DNA from: Epichloe hybrida | Lineage: Eukaryota; Ascomycota; Sordariomycetes; Hypocreales; Clavicipitaceae | Reading direction: 5' to 3' | Assembly: GCA_019022495.1 (NCBI GenBank) | Contig: JAFEKR010000006.1 | Span: 2,480,001 to 2,544,000, forward strand | Length of the DNA stretch: 64,000 bases | Shown here: one piece after another, positions 1 to 13,000 of the stretch | Position numbering within the stretch: position 1 is the stretch's first letter | How the letters are laid out: each line of letters begins with the position of its first letter | Notes under the pieces: generated by a model | The model's database searches: none | What the model saw: the letters and a program-made list of their open reading frames with translations, nothing else | What the model was told of the DNA's origin: nothing | Position numbers and translations under genes: made by a program

Positions 1-157
1 TAAGTATACTACGCCCTAGGGCTAGGTTTACGTAATACTAGCAAGTTACTAGCTATAAGTTAGTAACTCACACGCATAACACACTTAGACCTAGCAAGCT
101 TTAGTCAATATACAAACGCCCCTATACCTCTTACCTAGCTATCCCTTTATTCTTATA
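1..157 (+). repeat. Gypsy-E1 5' LTR, 3' part only
   Basis: It matches 3153-3309 and 46883-47039 and, inverted, 56547-56703. Differences are transitions (for example ACGCCC against ATGCCC near the start). It is cut by the window edge. Confidence 0.85.
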
Positions 158-429
158 AAAGGCTAGTTAGCCACTATAGATCTAGTAATAGGTTAGCTAA
201 ATAAGGGTGATTTTAAGAAAAAGGTAATATATATTTAAGATATTAGCATAGTATAAGTAATTTAGGGGGCTATTATATTACTAAATCCTTACTAATCTAT
301 AGTAAATAAACCATTAGTATAACTACTATAGAAGGCATAGGACTAAGATCTAGATTTATAAAAGCGTGAAGGTAAGGTTAACTCCTAAGTAAAAGGGAGG
401 GGAAAAGCTAGTCTATAGTTACATAGTAT

Positions 430-1735
430 AAGGGGCCTCCTAATATACAAAGACTAGGTAGTTATTCTACGGGAGCCTATCTTATAATAGAAGCTTTTAT
501 AACTATACTATAATAATCTATTAGTAAGTTACTTTAGGACTAAATACACTCTAGAGCTACTAAAACATTACTATTAGTGGCTAGTAATAAGTAAAGCTAT
601 TTTAGACTATATATCTAGCTATAAAGTATACTAGCGTATAGTAGCAAGATAGCACTACCCTTATAAAAGCCTTAAATTACTACTAATACTAAGGTAACTA
701 TAAGTAAAGATCTTAATAGACTTTATTATAGGTTTACTACTAGTGTGGCTAGGTAAGCAAGAAACTAACGTAATCCTAGTAATTATAGACTAATTTACTA
801 AGTACTTTATCTTCCTTCCTATAAAGACTATAATTAATATAGCTAAATTAGTAAAGTTATTCTATAAGGAGATTAAGCTATAATTTAGAGCGCTAAAGGG
901 TATTATATCTAATAGAGAGTTAGTATTTATAAGCTAATTCTAGTTAGAGGTATATTACTAGTTATATATAAAGTAAAGGCTTTTAATAGTATTTTACCCC
1001 TAAACTAATAGGTAAATAAAGAGAATAAATTAGGTACTTAAGTATTACCTATAATATTTTATTAAAGAGAACTAATAACTATAGCTAAAGCTACTTCTAA
1101 TAGCCTAATTTATATATAATAATACTATTAATAAAATAATAAGCTACTCCCCTAACTATACTCTTATAAGTTATTTACCTAAGTTTTACCTTACTCTTAA
1201 GGGTAAGAGTATAAAGGGGGAGGTTCTAGAGGCTTATATATATATTAAAAAGCTATATAAGGTTAGGGAAAAACTAGTATATAACTAGGTAAGAGCTACT
1301 AAAGCATAAGTAAAGTACTATAACTAGAGATATTAGCTAATAACCTTAAAAAGAGAAGACTTAGTATTACTATTAGTAAAGAATATTAGGCTTAAGGATA
1401 TAAAATAAAAGCTAAACCTAAGATTTATTAGGCTATTTTAGATACTTAATACTATAAGTAAATAAGCATACTAACTAGCACTACCTAATAAGTATAGCTA
1501 ACTATATAATATATTTTATATTAGCTTATTAAAGCTATAGAACTACTAGGAAAACACCCTAGATAAGGATATACTAATACTAGACCTTAAAGATAATAAT
1601 AATAAGTTTAAAGTTAAAAAAGTTAGGGATTATAGAAAGATATAGAAAGGTAATAAATACTTAGTAAAATAAAAGGGCTAGCTAAGTAAATATAATTAAT
1701 AGGTAATATTAGAAAATATAGAAGGCGCTTAATAT
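430..1735 (+). pseudogene. Ty3/gypsy integrase with chromodomain, RIP-inactivated
   Basis: Integrase inserts retroelement cDNA into chromosomes; a C-terminal chromodomain steers chromoviruses to heterochromatin. In order I see the N-terminal zinc-binding region (about 430-670), a block reading as VI(V)D(R)F(T)KYF with FLPIKTT (about 770-830) that starts the DDE core, the ...F(H)P(Q)T(N/D)G(Q)... block near 985-1010, and N-N-T-I-N near 1115. A chromodomain follows at 1622-1730 with YRKI, KYLVK(W)KG and LENIEG. Stops fall where Q or W is expected (TAA, TAG). The zinc-finger part and the core are not in the same frame, so there is at least one indel. No start codon can be chosen. Family assignment is firm; exact ends are approximate. 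Confidence 0.8.
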
Positions 1736-1750
1736 ATAATTTAAGCTTTC

Positions 1751-2898
1751 TATTAAAGTAAAATAAGCGGAAAGTATAGTAAGATATAAGTAAGTTATAA
1801 GTAATAAAGAATAAGGTAATTATAAAAAAAGCCTAGCCTTATTAGCTACTATTACACTCTAATTAAGACCCTTATTAGACTATTTACTAAATAATAAAAG
1901 AAAAGATACCTATAAGGAGGGGAGTCTTATAGGAAACCCTTCTATAGTTACCCCCTTATATATTAAAATAATACTATTATAAAGGAGGTACTTAGTGCCC
2001 TTACTCTTATTCTCCTAAACCACTACCTCTATTACCTAGAAAAACTAGTGTTTTACTACCCCCTAGGGTATAAATCCTATATTATAATATTATAGCTATA
2101 AAGTTATTTTTCTCTTCTAGGAATTATAATATATAGTATAGTTTAGCTATAAAAAAGTTAGTAAATAGGTAGTAAAGAAAGAGTAATAACTTATAATCCT
2201 TAGGGTAAGGGTAAGATATATAGTAACTAAAAGTTACTAGTATAAAATAATATACTAATTATATATAGCTAAAGCAGCCTACCTAGGGAGTAAGTAAAGG
2301 TCTAGAGAATATATAATAAAACGTACCTAATAGACCTTAGTAGCCCTAGTTAAACTAAAGGAAATATAATAAGCTATATTAGCGTAATTAAACCTTAAAA
2401 TAAGGTTTAGATAATAGGTGCTAAAATAGTAGTAAGTTACCTTAGAAAATATATAATTATTAGGGTTATTAGGGTCTTAATTACTTAGGGTATTTATTAA
2501 AGTCTTTACCTAATTAAGGATAGTAAGAAAATCTAGAAAATCCCCTTATATAGTTAGTATTACCTAGAAAGATATAGGTAATTAGGGACTAAAAGAGCAG
2601 AGAATATAATATACTTACTATCTTATAAGTATTACTATATTTAACACACTAGATATAACACTTTAAATATTTCCCTTTAATAATAGTAGTTACTACACTA
2701 GGGAATTAATAGTTAATCTAAGGGATATTAGGTTTAGCTAGAGGATTTTTCTTAAAGTCTATGTAACCTATATATAAATAATATATATAGGAATATTCTC
2801 TTAAATAAATATTAGGGATAGCTATAATAATAATACTCTTAATGCTTTCCTTATCTAATTCTATTTTAATAATAAGGTAAGTAGTAAAGGTAAAGTTA
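1751..2898 (+). other. Gypsy-E1 3' non-coding interior, unassigned
   Basis: About 1.15 kb between the chromodomain and the 3' LTR. I recognise no protein motif in any frame. A purine-rich GTAAAGGTAAAG just before the LTR could be the polypurine tract. It may be 3' untranslated sequence or the scar of the internal deletion. Confidence 0.4.
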
Positions 2899-3309
2899 TA
2901 GTAACTAATAATATAATAGTATCTAGGGAAAAGTTTACTATAGATAAGAAAGGGAAAAGTTAGTAATATAATAGGGAGTTATAGGTAAATTTATACTTAA
3001 ATACTAATATTATTTATTATTATTTTAGTATAGCTACTACTTAGTAAATAGCTATATAGTACCTACTAAAAGCTATTTAGAAGCCTAGCTAAAAGTAAGG
3101 GGGTAATTATAAGGCCTTACTTATAATACTAGCATGCTAGCGCATTACTAGGTAAGTATACTATGCCCTAGGGCTAGGTTTATATAACACTAGTAAGTTA
3201 CTAGCTATAAGTTAGTGACTTACACGTATAACACACTTAGACCTAGCAAGCTTCAGTCAATATACGAACGCCCCTATACCTCTTACCTAGCTATCCCTCT
3301 GTTCTCACA
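2899..3309 (+). repeat. Gypsy-E1 3' LTR
   Basis: About 410 bp. From 2905 it aligns with the solo LTR at 46625-47039. The 3' end is certain from two other copies; the 5' end is set near a degenerate TGTAAC and may be off by a few bases. Confidence 0.75.
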
Positions 3310-3329
3310 TCCTTAGTAATAAAGTTACT

Positions 3330-4500
3330 TAGGTATAGTATATTACTAAAGCTATTACTAAATAGGTAATAAACTATACCTAAGCTAAAGTAAAGGTAAT
3401 AAACTATAATAATAGTAATATTTATATTACTAAAGAAGCCTTTAAATAAGCCCTTAAAGAGGCTATTAAAGAAAAAACTAAAGGAAGTAACACTCTAACC
3501 TAGGTAAGCATTACTACTAGCCTAGCTTCTAAGTAAATAAATAGCTTACCCCCCCCCTCTAAATCCCTAGTAAATAAAACTAAGAGGTACTTATTAAAGG
3601 GAATACTATCTAGGAATTACTCTAGTCTAGGGGTATAGAAAATATAGTAATAGTAGTAAATAAAGCTATAGGCTAGACTATAGTAGTAGTAGCTAGAAGA
3701 CTCCCTAGTAAGAATATAATTATTACCTTTAAAGGAAATACTACCTAATATAAAGAAAACTAAAAATAGATTACTAAAGCATTTAGGCTAGAGGTAGCCC
3801 TTTACTATTATATACTTAGTATTATTATTAAAGGATTCCTAACTAAATACACCTTTTTTAAGAACCTAGTAATAGAAATTAGAAAAGCTAATAAGGTAAA
3901 TATAGTAAAGGTAATAGTAAGATAACCCTAGGGTAAAGGCACTTAAAGAACTACTCTAATACTAGGCCTAGCTAAAGTAAAAGATACTAATAAGATATAC
4001 TAAGATAGTATAGTTTTTAAAGTAAAGCTTTTCTAAACTAAACTATATAATAAGACCTTATAACTCTAATAATATTATAATTACTTCTAAATAGGCTATA
4101 TAGCTAAGTTTTATAAGGTAGTACTAAGGTATAGTAAGTATAAAGCTAGCTATTATAAGAATAAAGAGTTCTCTTACCTTATAAAAGATAGATAGGTAAG
4201 GGAGGGCTATATTCTATACTTTAGACTACACCTAGCCTAGTTAAGGGACTACCTTATCCTAAAAAAGAAGTAAAATACTACTAAAGTAAGATATCTTAAA
4301 TAGCTCTCTTGCTTTACTACCTACTCCCTAAGTAAAAGCCTAACTATACCTTATAAGAAACCTAGCTTAGTAGTAAAACCTATTATTATAGTAAGTAAAA
4401 AGAGAGAATACCTTATAAATATAGAATAAAGCGCTAAATAACTAAGATTAGGAAGTATTAGATAGTATATAAAGTAACTCTAAGCTAGAATAAAGCTAGT
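3330..4500 (+). pseudogene. LINE ORF1 (gag-like, zinc-knuckle) relic
   Basis: ORF1 proteins of Tad1 elements bind element RNA and form particles with ORF2. A Lys-rich stretch is followed at about 4060-4160 by a row of C-x2-C type knuckles in which most Cys now read Tyr (TGC/TGT to TAC/TAT), for example the ...YSKYKASYYKNK... block. This Cys-to-Tyr change is what RIP on the opposite strand gives. Frames are broken by TAA/TAG throughout. The boundaries are approximate and no start codon could be chosen. Confidence 0.6.
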
Positions 4501-4519
4501 ATAAGATAGTAAAGACTAA

Positions 4520-7500
4520 TAACCCCCCTAATTAATATAATAATATTATAAGTCCTTTTCTAGAATATAAATAAGAAAAATAAACTAGTATATATAGCGC
4601 TCTATTACTAGACTAATATAAATATAATTATAATCTAAGAATAGGAATATATAAGAAACCTATAGCCCCTAGTACTAGGCCTTACCTAGTTTTAACTTAT
4701 ATATTATAATAGATATAATATAGTATATATAAATAAGAAATATAAAGTAAGGTTATAGTTAGCCTAGGGAGGGACTAACTAGTTACTAGTAAAGCTATAA
4801 GAAGTTAATATTTACTCCCTTTACTTAGAGGGATATAGTAATAACTAGAATACCCTTATTTATATAATTAACCTAGAAGAGCCTTATAACTAAAGTATAT
4901 TTATAGGTAACTTTAACTAAAAGCACTCTCTCTAGAATAAGCTAGATAGGAAAACTAATAAAGTAAATAAACTACTAGAGTTTATAGACTAGTAAAGGCT
5001 TAGACTTATTATACCCTAAGGTAAACCTATAAGATAATATAAAGATAATAAAGATAGTACTATTAATTTAGTATAAGCTATACTAAATATTAGAGTTTAC
5101 TATAAAGGTACTAAAGATATCCCTAGATCTAACTATATCCTATAGCTAATTAGTATCTTTAATAAATAGTAGGAAGCTATCCCCTAGGTCCTTAGATATA
5201 TATAGGGAGCTATAAACTAACTATATATAAAGGTAAAGGCTATAACTAAACTCTAGCTTAAAAATACACTAGACCTATATAATAAAAAGGGAATAGATAA
5301 CTATATAATATAGCTTATTATAAGCCTATAATAAATAGTAGATAAGGTAGTCCTAAAGAAAGCCTAGGGACTCCCTAGCCTAAAGGTATAGTAGTTAAGG
5401 AAAGCCTAAGAGTTAGTTAGTAAAGTAAGGTAAGCTAAGAGGTAATAAAGATACTAGAGAACTAATATAAACTAGTAAACCTATACTAAGGTAAATAAGG
5501 ACTAAGAGTATATTATTAAGAAAGAGAAAAGAAATATATAAAGGGATATATTATAAAAAGCTAATATATAGGAAAAAGATAAAGGGGTCTAGAGGCTTAA
5601 GAGATAAGCCTAGCTCTAAAGCTAGGCCCCCCTAGAGCTCCCTAGACTCCCTAAGCTAGGAAGAAGCAAAAATAACCCTAACCTAGTTACTATATATAAT
5701 AATAAGGCTAGTATACTAGTATAAAGATTCTTCCTTAAACTAATAGTAAACCTCTTATATATACTAGACCTCTCCTTCCTAGAGCTAGAAAATACACTAT
5801 TACTAAATAAAGAATAATTTAAGTAAGAGAAAATTAATAATATCTTAGTAAATATAGCTAGCTAGAAGGCACTAGGAGATAATAAACTCCTAGTAAGCCT
5901 TATTAAAGCCTATAATAACCTAGCTAAAGATACTATAGCTAGGCTTCTAAATATAGTCCTAGAAATAAGCTACTTCCTAGCTTACTTTTAAACTATAAGA
6001 GTAGTAGTAATTAGAAAACCTAGTAAAACTACTAAGAAAATAAGGAGAGCTAATATATAAAGACTAATCTTATTACTTAATATAGTAAGAAAGATTATAG
6101 AAGTAATAATAGTAAAGTAACTTATAGCCTTTACTAAAGTAAAGGGATTACTTCTTAAGCTTTAGATAAGTAATAGGATAAATAAATTAATAGAAACTAT
6201 AATAAGAGTTCTTATAGAGTATATTAAAGAGGCCTAGGGAAGGGGTAGTATTACCTTACTAGTATAAATAAATATATTTTTAGTGTTTAATAAAGTTAGC
6301 TACTTATACCTAATATACTTACTTATAAAGATAGAAGTCCTATAATAGCTAATAATAATAATATAAAGCTTCCTTATAGATAGAATAAGCTAGCTTAGCT
6401 TTAATAAAAAACTCTCTAGGCTATTTATAATTAAGGCTAGCACTCTATAAGGTTTACCTCTCTCCTTAATCCTTTTCTTACTTTACTTAGTAAAGCTTTA
6501 TATTTACCTCTAGGTTATTCTAGGTATAGTAACTATAGGATTTATAGATAATATAAATATAGTAGCCTTTAGTAAGAATATAGTATAGACTTAGAGAAGA
6601 CTTAAAGCTATATAGAAAATCTATAAGAAGTAAGTAAAGTAAGTAGAAGTTAAGTTTAACCTAGCTAAAACTAAACTTATATACTTTAGTAAGTCTTATA
6701 AACCCCCCTAGGCTAGAGTCTAACTTAAAGTAAAGAAAATAATACCTATAGAATTATATAAGTTCCTAGGAGTATAGGTTAATAGAAAACTTAACTAAAG
6801 TGCCTATAGAAATATTCTTAAGGGTAAGTTAGCTTACTAGTAGCTTATACTCTTTAAGCTAGTAGTATTAGCTTAGGGATATAGTTTTAGAGATACTAGA
6901 CTCCTATATATATAAGTAGTCTAGCCTATTCTTACTTATAAAGTAAGTGCTTATTATACTCTTACTAAGAAAGAAGGAAAGCTAAGAGAAGTAGTAAAAA
7001 GCTTTATAGTAAACTAATTAGCTTACCTCTAGATTATTATATAGGTATTTAAGGCTATACTTATTATATAACTAGAGGTTAAGACTTATATCCCCCCCCT
7101 TAACCTTTACTTAAATAAAATTAAGCAAAGGTTTAAAGATAGAATTATTAATAGTAAGATAGTAAGGATAATCTAAGCTATAGCTAACTTAGTAGTAATA
7201 GTACTATACTATAGAAAAAAACCCTTACTTATTAATAATAAGCTAGATATAGACCTAGATAAGGAATAGAAGAAATATTAGGAGAACTAGTATAATAAAG
7301 AGAGGCTAGCCTAGAATAGATATATTAAAGAACTAACTAAAAACTACTTACCCTCCTATAACCTAAAGGAAATCTAGGAAATCTATACTAATATAAATAA
7401 GTATATCTCTTTAATAATTATCTAACTATATATAGGAAAGATAGGCTTAAATAAGTTCCTATTCTAAAGAAAGGTTCCTAGGGTAATTTTACCCTTATAT

Positions 7501-7640
7501 AGCTATAGTTAAGCTATAGAAGACTAATACTATATACTAGTTAATTATAGTAAATATAACTATAGGTAATCTTAGTAGTAATAGCTTACTAATATATAGG
7601 AGGTAAGGCTAGCCCTAAGTAAACCTTAAAGAGTAAAATA
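4520..7640 (+). pseudogene. LINE ORF2: AP endonuclease plus reverse transcriptase, RIP-inactivated
   Basis: ORF2 nicks target DNA and copies its RNA into it. The endonuclease part (about 4540-5150) shows the conserved G(D)FN-(x)-KH motif at 4910-4935, with Asp read as Asn, and a late R(S)(D)H-like motif near 5130. The reverse transcriptase covers about 5980-7140. Visible motifs are FNKVSYLYL near 6287, the LQG-LPLSLILF block near 6445, and F(A/I)DD read as FIDN at about 6540. A C-terminal CxC-x-E-x3-H-x4-C-like segment at 7490-7560 has Cys turned to Tyr. Q codons have become stops. The catalytic Asp of the RT box is lost, so this copy cannot be active. Confidence 0.75.
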
Positions 7641-8859
7641 TTTAGCTAAATAGTTCCTTAGTATAAGATAACTCTAATATTACTTATTAGTATAGGAGCT
7701 AGCTATAAGATAGCTTAGAATACTACTAGACCTAGGCTAACCTTATTAGTAAATAAAAAACCTCCTAATTATAAATCTAGTATAAGGGATAGAATAAATA
7801 GTATAAGTATAGAGGTAAGCTAGGGGAGGGACTAACTTTATAATTTATAATTATAATAGAGAATATTTAAGTCTAGAACTATTATTAGATTAATTTTAAC
7901 TATAAACTCTAGGTATTATAAGTCTTACTAGCTTACTACTACCCTTACTTTAAACTAAAATTAAGCTACTACCTTATTTCTTCTCTAGGATAGGAATTAT
8001 ACCTATAGCTACCTAGTTATAACTTTTTATAGGGATAATAGTAAGTAAGAGATAGTTTATCTCTACTATATATATATTAAGGTATATAAGCCTTATAGCT
8101 TCTAGCGCTATTATACTAGATTTAGTCTAGATCTATAGTAAATATTAGTAAATAACCTAACCCTAGCCTAGGATAGCGTTAAATAGCTAGAAAGAAAAGA
8201 AAAACCTATAGGAAGTTTAATATAAATAGAAGAAAGAGACTAAGACCCTAGGGGGGGGAGAGCTCTTTTTTATACTTATAAAGGGGAGAGGGGGGGGGAT
8301 AATTTAAATAACTTACTTAAAAATAAAGTATAATATAATTAATAAATCTAATAATATATAAGTAATCTTAACCTAGGACTACCCTAGTCTAGGGCTATAA
8401 CTACCCTCCCTTTATACTAATTAAATAAAACTAAGTACTTAGACTTTACTAAATATATAAGGTAAAAATAAGCTAGAGGTAGCTAAAAAGTAAGGCTATA
8501 GGAGAGTTAGTATAAGAGTAAATAAGAAGTAAATTAATACTATAAATCTAAATTTACTTTACCCTAGCCTAAAGTAAAGTAACCTAGGGTAAGTATATTA
8601 TTATACTAGAATAGGATTAGAAGGGGCCTTTAAATACTTATTCTATATATTTTTCCTTTTTTTTTTTTAATAGGATAAGGCTAGTATAAGCTAGTAATAA
8701 ACACTTATAGTAAGAAATATACTAAGTAGCGTAGGCTTACTATAAGGCTAGTGCTAGCCTATATATAAATATAAGGGGGTTTTTCTTCCTAGTATAAGGT
8801 TTTCCCTTTTAACTTAGTAGTAGGAGTACTAGTAATAGCTATTTATAAAGCTAACTAGT
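7641..8859. other. LINE 3' tail and AT-rich sequence, no gene seen
   Basis: Contains two poly(G) runs (about 8251-8259 and 8291-8299), a run of 12-13 T at about 8657-8669, and otherwise low-complexity AT-rich DNA. The part up to about 8290 is probably LINE 3' untranslated sequence. No protein motif or RNA gene recognised. Confidence 0.4.
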
Positions 8860-9115
8860 GTAAATAATATATATATAAAATAAAAGTAAATTCTAGTATT
8901 ATATTTAAAAATAAATTTAAGTAATTATAATAAAGCTTATTAAAGTAATTATAGTATATAAAGTATATAAAGTAAAAATAAGTCCTAGTATTTTATTTAA
9001 GAATAAGTTTAACTAAGTATAATAAAGCTTATTATAGTTATTAAAGTAATTATAGTATATAAAATAAAAGTAAGTCCTAGTATTATTACTAAAATTAAGT
9101 TTAAATTAAGTTTAA
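8860..9115. repeat. Imperfect AT-rich tandem repeat, about 2.5 units of 85-105 bp
   Basis: The words AAGTAA(G/A)T(C/T)CTAGTATT, AATAAAGCTTATTA and AAAGTAATTATAGTATATA recur in the same order two to three times. The units differ in length by a short inserted duplication. Function unknown. Confidence 0.6.
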
Positions 9116-9434
9116 ATTATTTTAATAGCTTATTTTAGTTATATAGCCTAGTTTTTAAATAATACTATTAGTTTTATATAAATACTTTATAAGTATTACT
9201 ATCTTTTATTCTTTCTTTATATATTATAGTAAGAAAATATATAAAGCTACTATATATAACTTCTTAAAGCTTATAAATTATAAAGCTAAAAGTAATATAT
9301 AATTTATTTAAATAGTAAATAAATAGTTTAAGCTTTTTTTAAGTTTTTATCTTATTTATAATAATATATAAGTACTAATTATATATATTATTAACTTCTA
9401 GTTATTTATAGTAAGTTTCTAATTAATTTAATTA
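9116..9434. other. AT-rich stretch without recognisable gene
   Basis: Only AT-rich low-complexity sequence with short direct repeats. It forms the left flank of the nested block. Confidence 0.5.
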
Positions 9435-9509
9435 TATTAGTTTAAGGTATTAAATTAATTAAAAGTTATAAAAATAATTATTAAAATAGAAAATAATCTT
9501 TAGTAATAG
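9435..9509 (-). repeat. Copia-A LTR, distal fragment, split by Copia-D1
   Basis: Weakly matches the reverse complement of the 3' end of the Copia-A LTR (TATTAG...GGTATTAAATT). The rest of the same LTR resumes at 46394. The two parts give 75+231 = 306 bp against 307 for the LTRs of Copia-A1. ATAG is present on both sides of the D1 insertion. Confidence 0.6.
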
Positions 9510-9806
9510 TGTTAGTATCTACAGAATACTAGTAACCTATGTGTAGGGTTTTTTAGGGTAGACTAAAGTGTACGTAATTATTATATATTCTAGTCTATTA
9601 AAGTAAGTAAAAGAGGGATTAAATAGAAGCAAAGAGGGTGTGCTATTCATTATAGGAAAAGGGGCCATAATTAGGGCCACTAGCGAAGAGGCTACATATG
9701 CTAATGCTAATTATGGCGTGATTAGGCTAGATATATAAGTCTATGATATAACGCGCCTAGCTAATTAGAGGCACGTAGCCTTGTTAATATTATGCTTATT
9801 CTAATA
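9510..9806 (-). repeat. Copia-D1 3' LTR
   Basis: Read on the minus strand it starts TGTTAGAATAAGCATAA (TG now TA) and ends GATACTAACA. Same length as 46093-46389. One of five Copia-D LTRs in the window (also 47946-48241, 55345-55640, 57197-57493). Confidence 0.9.
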
Positions 9807-9828
9807 CTAGAAACTCTCTCTTTTTAAT
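9807..9828 (-). promoter_or_regulatory. Copia-D1 polypurine tract
   Basis: On the minus strand AAAAAGAGAGAGTTTCTAG sits directly before the 3' LTR; it primes plus-strand DNA synthesis. The same purine run plus CTAG precedes the 3' LTRs of Copia-A and Copia-C. Confidence 0.7.
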
Positions 9829-10034
9829 ATAATTATTAATGTATAATATTAATAAGATAATTAAAAAGGACTAAGGAATAAGTAAGATTAAATAATTATA
9901 GATAATACTATAAGAAAAGAGTAAGGGAAAGGGGGTGTAATAAAAGATAATATTTAATCTATAAGCCTATGTAAGGATAAGTAAGCCTAATCTTAATACC
10001 TTTAATCTTATTAGATTAACATAAGAGCTATAAT

Positions 10035-13000
10035 CACGTAACTTATTCTTCTATCCTAATAGTTGCTTTATTACTTATGATTAACCTCTTAAATGCCTTA
10101 TTTAGTAATGCCTTTATAAAGGCATTAGCAAGGTTATCATTCCTATTAATCTATCTAATCTCGTAGATCTCTTATTGCTTATATAATTAATAAAGGGCTA
10201 TAATATTAATTATAAGGCGCTTCTCTTTTATAGTACTAAGCTTAATAAGGTATTTATATAAAGAGTATAAATTAGTATAGATAATAATAGGAATTATAGG
10301 AAGGTTTAATCTATAAGTAATTAATCTAAGCGTTATTAAGATTACATAAGCCATATTAGCACTAGTAACTATGCTATAGATCTTAGAGGCAAGCATACTT
10401 CTTATAACTCTCTTGCTCTTAGTAAAGCTATAGTATATAATATTACCTTAGATTATAAAGGTGCCTTCCTTTTAGACTTTACTAGCTAGGATAAGCATAT
10501 ATCCTAGTTAAGAAGTAAGGTCTTAGTTATTAGTAAATAATCTATCTATAAACACAAAAAGCTTTACCTTCCTAAGATTAAATAGTATAAACCTTAATCC
10601 TTAGTCTAGATTATTAATTTGCTATTAAATTTATTAGTTTAGGCTCTTTATATCTTAGGATAATAGGTCTTAGTGTTATATAGTAATAGAGAGGTTAAAA
10701 TAGGCTTTAGGTTAGTAAATTAAGGTAATATATATACCTTAAGCTTATTATTCTATATACGCCTATTTTAAATTAGTTAGTGGGATTAATTAAAGCTTTT
10801 TACTCTAGCCTCTCTACCTTAGTGTAATTATATTATTCTTAAGAGTAATAATACTACTATTAAAGGTTAGTAGGTTCTCTATAAAAAGGATTTACTTTAG
10901 TTTAGTAGTAAAAGAAGTAGCTTTTAATTAATCTTCCTCTTATTAAGAGAACTTATAGTTAGATAGTCTAATTATATTATTAGTTTGCATCCCTATATAC
11001 ACAAAGGTTAGGTTCTCCTTTATTATTATAAGTAAGTATAAGTTAAATATAAAGGTTATTATCTAAAGTATTTCTCTATAGTAATAATAATATATTACCT
11101 ACTAGTAAGTACTAGCTTCTATAATACTATATAGAGGCTTAATAACTTATATTATTATACCTATAGGGTATAGGTAATGGATTTAGATAGGGATTTAGGC
11201 TAGAATTATATAACTAAGAAGCGTTTATACTTACATATAGGCCTATATAATATCGCAAAGCCAGAGGATAAGGCCTAGTAATAATAACGCAAGTATTATC
11301 ACAAGGATTAATTACTAGCTAGCTTATTAGATTATTAGGGCCTATGTAAGGATTACTAGCTTCTCTTCATTGCCGTAACCTTAGATTACAAGCCTTGATT
11401 TCTTATATAGATCTATTATCTTACCCTTTACTTTATTAATAATACAGGAATTAAAAATTTAAGTTTTACTATATTCTTTTTTATTATATTTAATAAATTT
11501 AAACACACCTTATTTAATTAGAGCATTAATTTTAGCTTTAGTAAATAGCTTAAAGGGTTTACTAGGCTCTTAATAATTCCTTCCTTACGTAATTAGATTA
11601 TAAGCTTAAGATTAGAGCTTTCTTTAGCTAATAGAAAGACATTAGTCTTATCTTTTATTTAATTTACATAATTAATATTAGATATAATAATAGAAGGGTT
11701 CTTTTAAGGTCTCCTAGGTCCTTACCTTAGGGGATTAATAAAAGGGGTAGCTATAGGTTATAGGGAGGTATCTTAGTCTTTTACACTCTTAGGAGGTCTC
11801 TCTTTATTAGGATCTTTATAAAAAGGCCTAATAGAGGTTAATTTAAAAGCTTTAGGGCCTTAAGGGAGCTTAAGAGTGTAGGTTTTACCTTCTATAGCTA
11901 ATAGCTTATAGGGTTCTCTCTATCCTTTACCTTCGCACTATATGTATATAAGTAATCTAAGTAAGAGGTTAATAGTTATAAAGGTATTAGGACTATTTCT
12001 TATAGTAAGGGTATTACTAACCTTCTATTAGGCATAAATATGCTTAACTTCCTTTATTACTAGTTAGATTATAAGGGCTTATTACGTAATATTTAGTAAT
12101 AAAGGTAATTCCTAAACTATTTAAGAATATACGCCAAAAACAAGAACTATTAGCATAAGACTATTTAATCCTATAGTGTTATTTATAGCTTTAACTACTA
12201 TTTATAACGCTATAGGCTCTAGTGTTATTAGGTATTCTTATCTAATAATATTATAGGCTCTTCGGAGCGGCCTATAATATTACTAAACCTTACTAATACT
12301 ATAGTAAGCCTTAATAAGAATATCTTTAATCTTAATTACTATTAATAATATAAGCTACTTAAATTCCTTACCTCTAAAGGTTATTCTAGTGTCTATAATA
12401 ATTAAGTCTAGGGGGCCTAGATAGATATTAATCTAGTAAAGATAGAGTGCTTCCTATATAGTCTTTATAGAGATATCCTTAATAAATCTAGCTATATTAA
12501 AGGATATAGCTATATTAATAACTTATAAAATAGGGTAGTTACTATTAATATATATAATATCTATAATAATTTCGTAATTATAAGCATATTTATCCTAGAG
12601 AGTAAATTTAAATTAATATAGGCTATCTACATGTAATTAGTATTACTAGTAAACCTTAGTTAGCTTCTTAAAAGCTTTAAACTTAACCTTATGCCTTAAT
12701 TTATATAGTAAATTATAAAGACATTAAACTAAAGGGTGTCTAAAGTGTTAATATAATTAACAAAGCTTAATTTCTATAAGATAACTCTAAGTAACACTTT
12801 CTTCTTTATTAAGAAGCATTTATATATACCCTTATTTATATATAATAGAAACCTTAATATTCCCTTACTATAAAATATTCTCTAATATATAAAAATTAAT
12901 CTTTAGGTAGGTTATATTATTAAGGTATAAGAGAAAGGGAGTGTTTATAAGAATTACCTAAAAGAGAATAATTCTAAATAGAGTTAGCACTTTAATTAAT

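Larger units (their letters stand above)
1..3309 (+). mobile_element. Gypsy-E1: Ty3/gypsy chromovirus relic, internally deleted
   Basis: The last 157 bp of an LTR at the window start match the last 157 bp of the LTR ending at 3309, with no indel (positions 1-157 align with 3153-3309). Both end in a RIP-changed form of ...TTCTCACA. The 2.7-kb interior holds an integrase with a C-terminal chromodomain and then non-coding sequence. I see no gag, protease, reverse transcriptase or RNase H, although a full chromovirus interior is normally 4-6 kb. Either the element is internally deleted or the two LTRs come from recombined copies. The 5' end lies outside the window, so no target-site duplication can be read. 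Confidence 0.8.
3310..8290 (+). mobile_element. LINE-F: Tad1-like non-LTR retrotransposon relic
   Basis: Two consecutive coding relics on the plus strand, with no LTRs: an ORF1 with a zinc-knuckle cluster, then an ORF2 with AP endonuclease, reverse transcriptase and a C-terminal Cys/His segment. This is the arrangement of Tad1-clade LINEs of fungi. It directly follows the Gypsy-E1 LTR. The 3' end is uncertain. Near 8250-8300 there are two runs of G (9 G each) and then AT-rich sequence; I see no clear poly(A) tail or target-site duplication. Confidence 0.75.

Noticed and set aside
10187..10396. A functional small gene
   Set aside because: The 69 codons are the end of a copia RNase H domain with stops before and after at expected coding positions, so it is a remnant.
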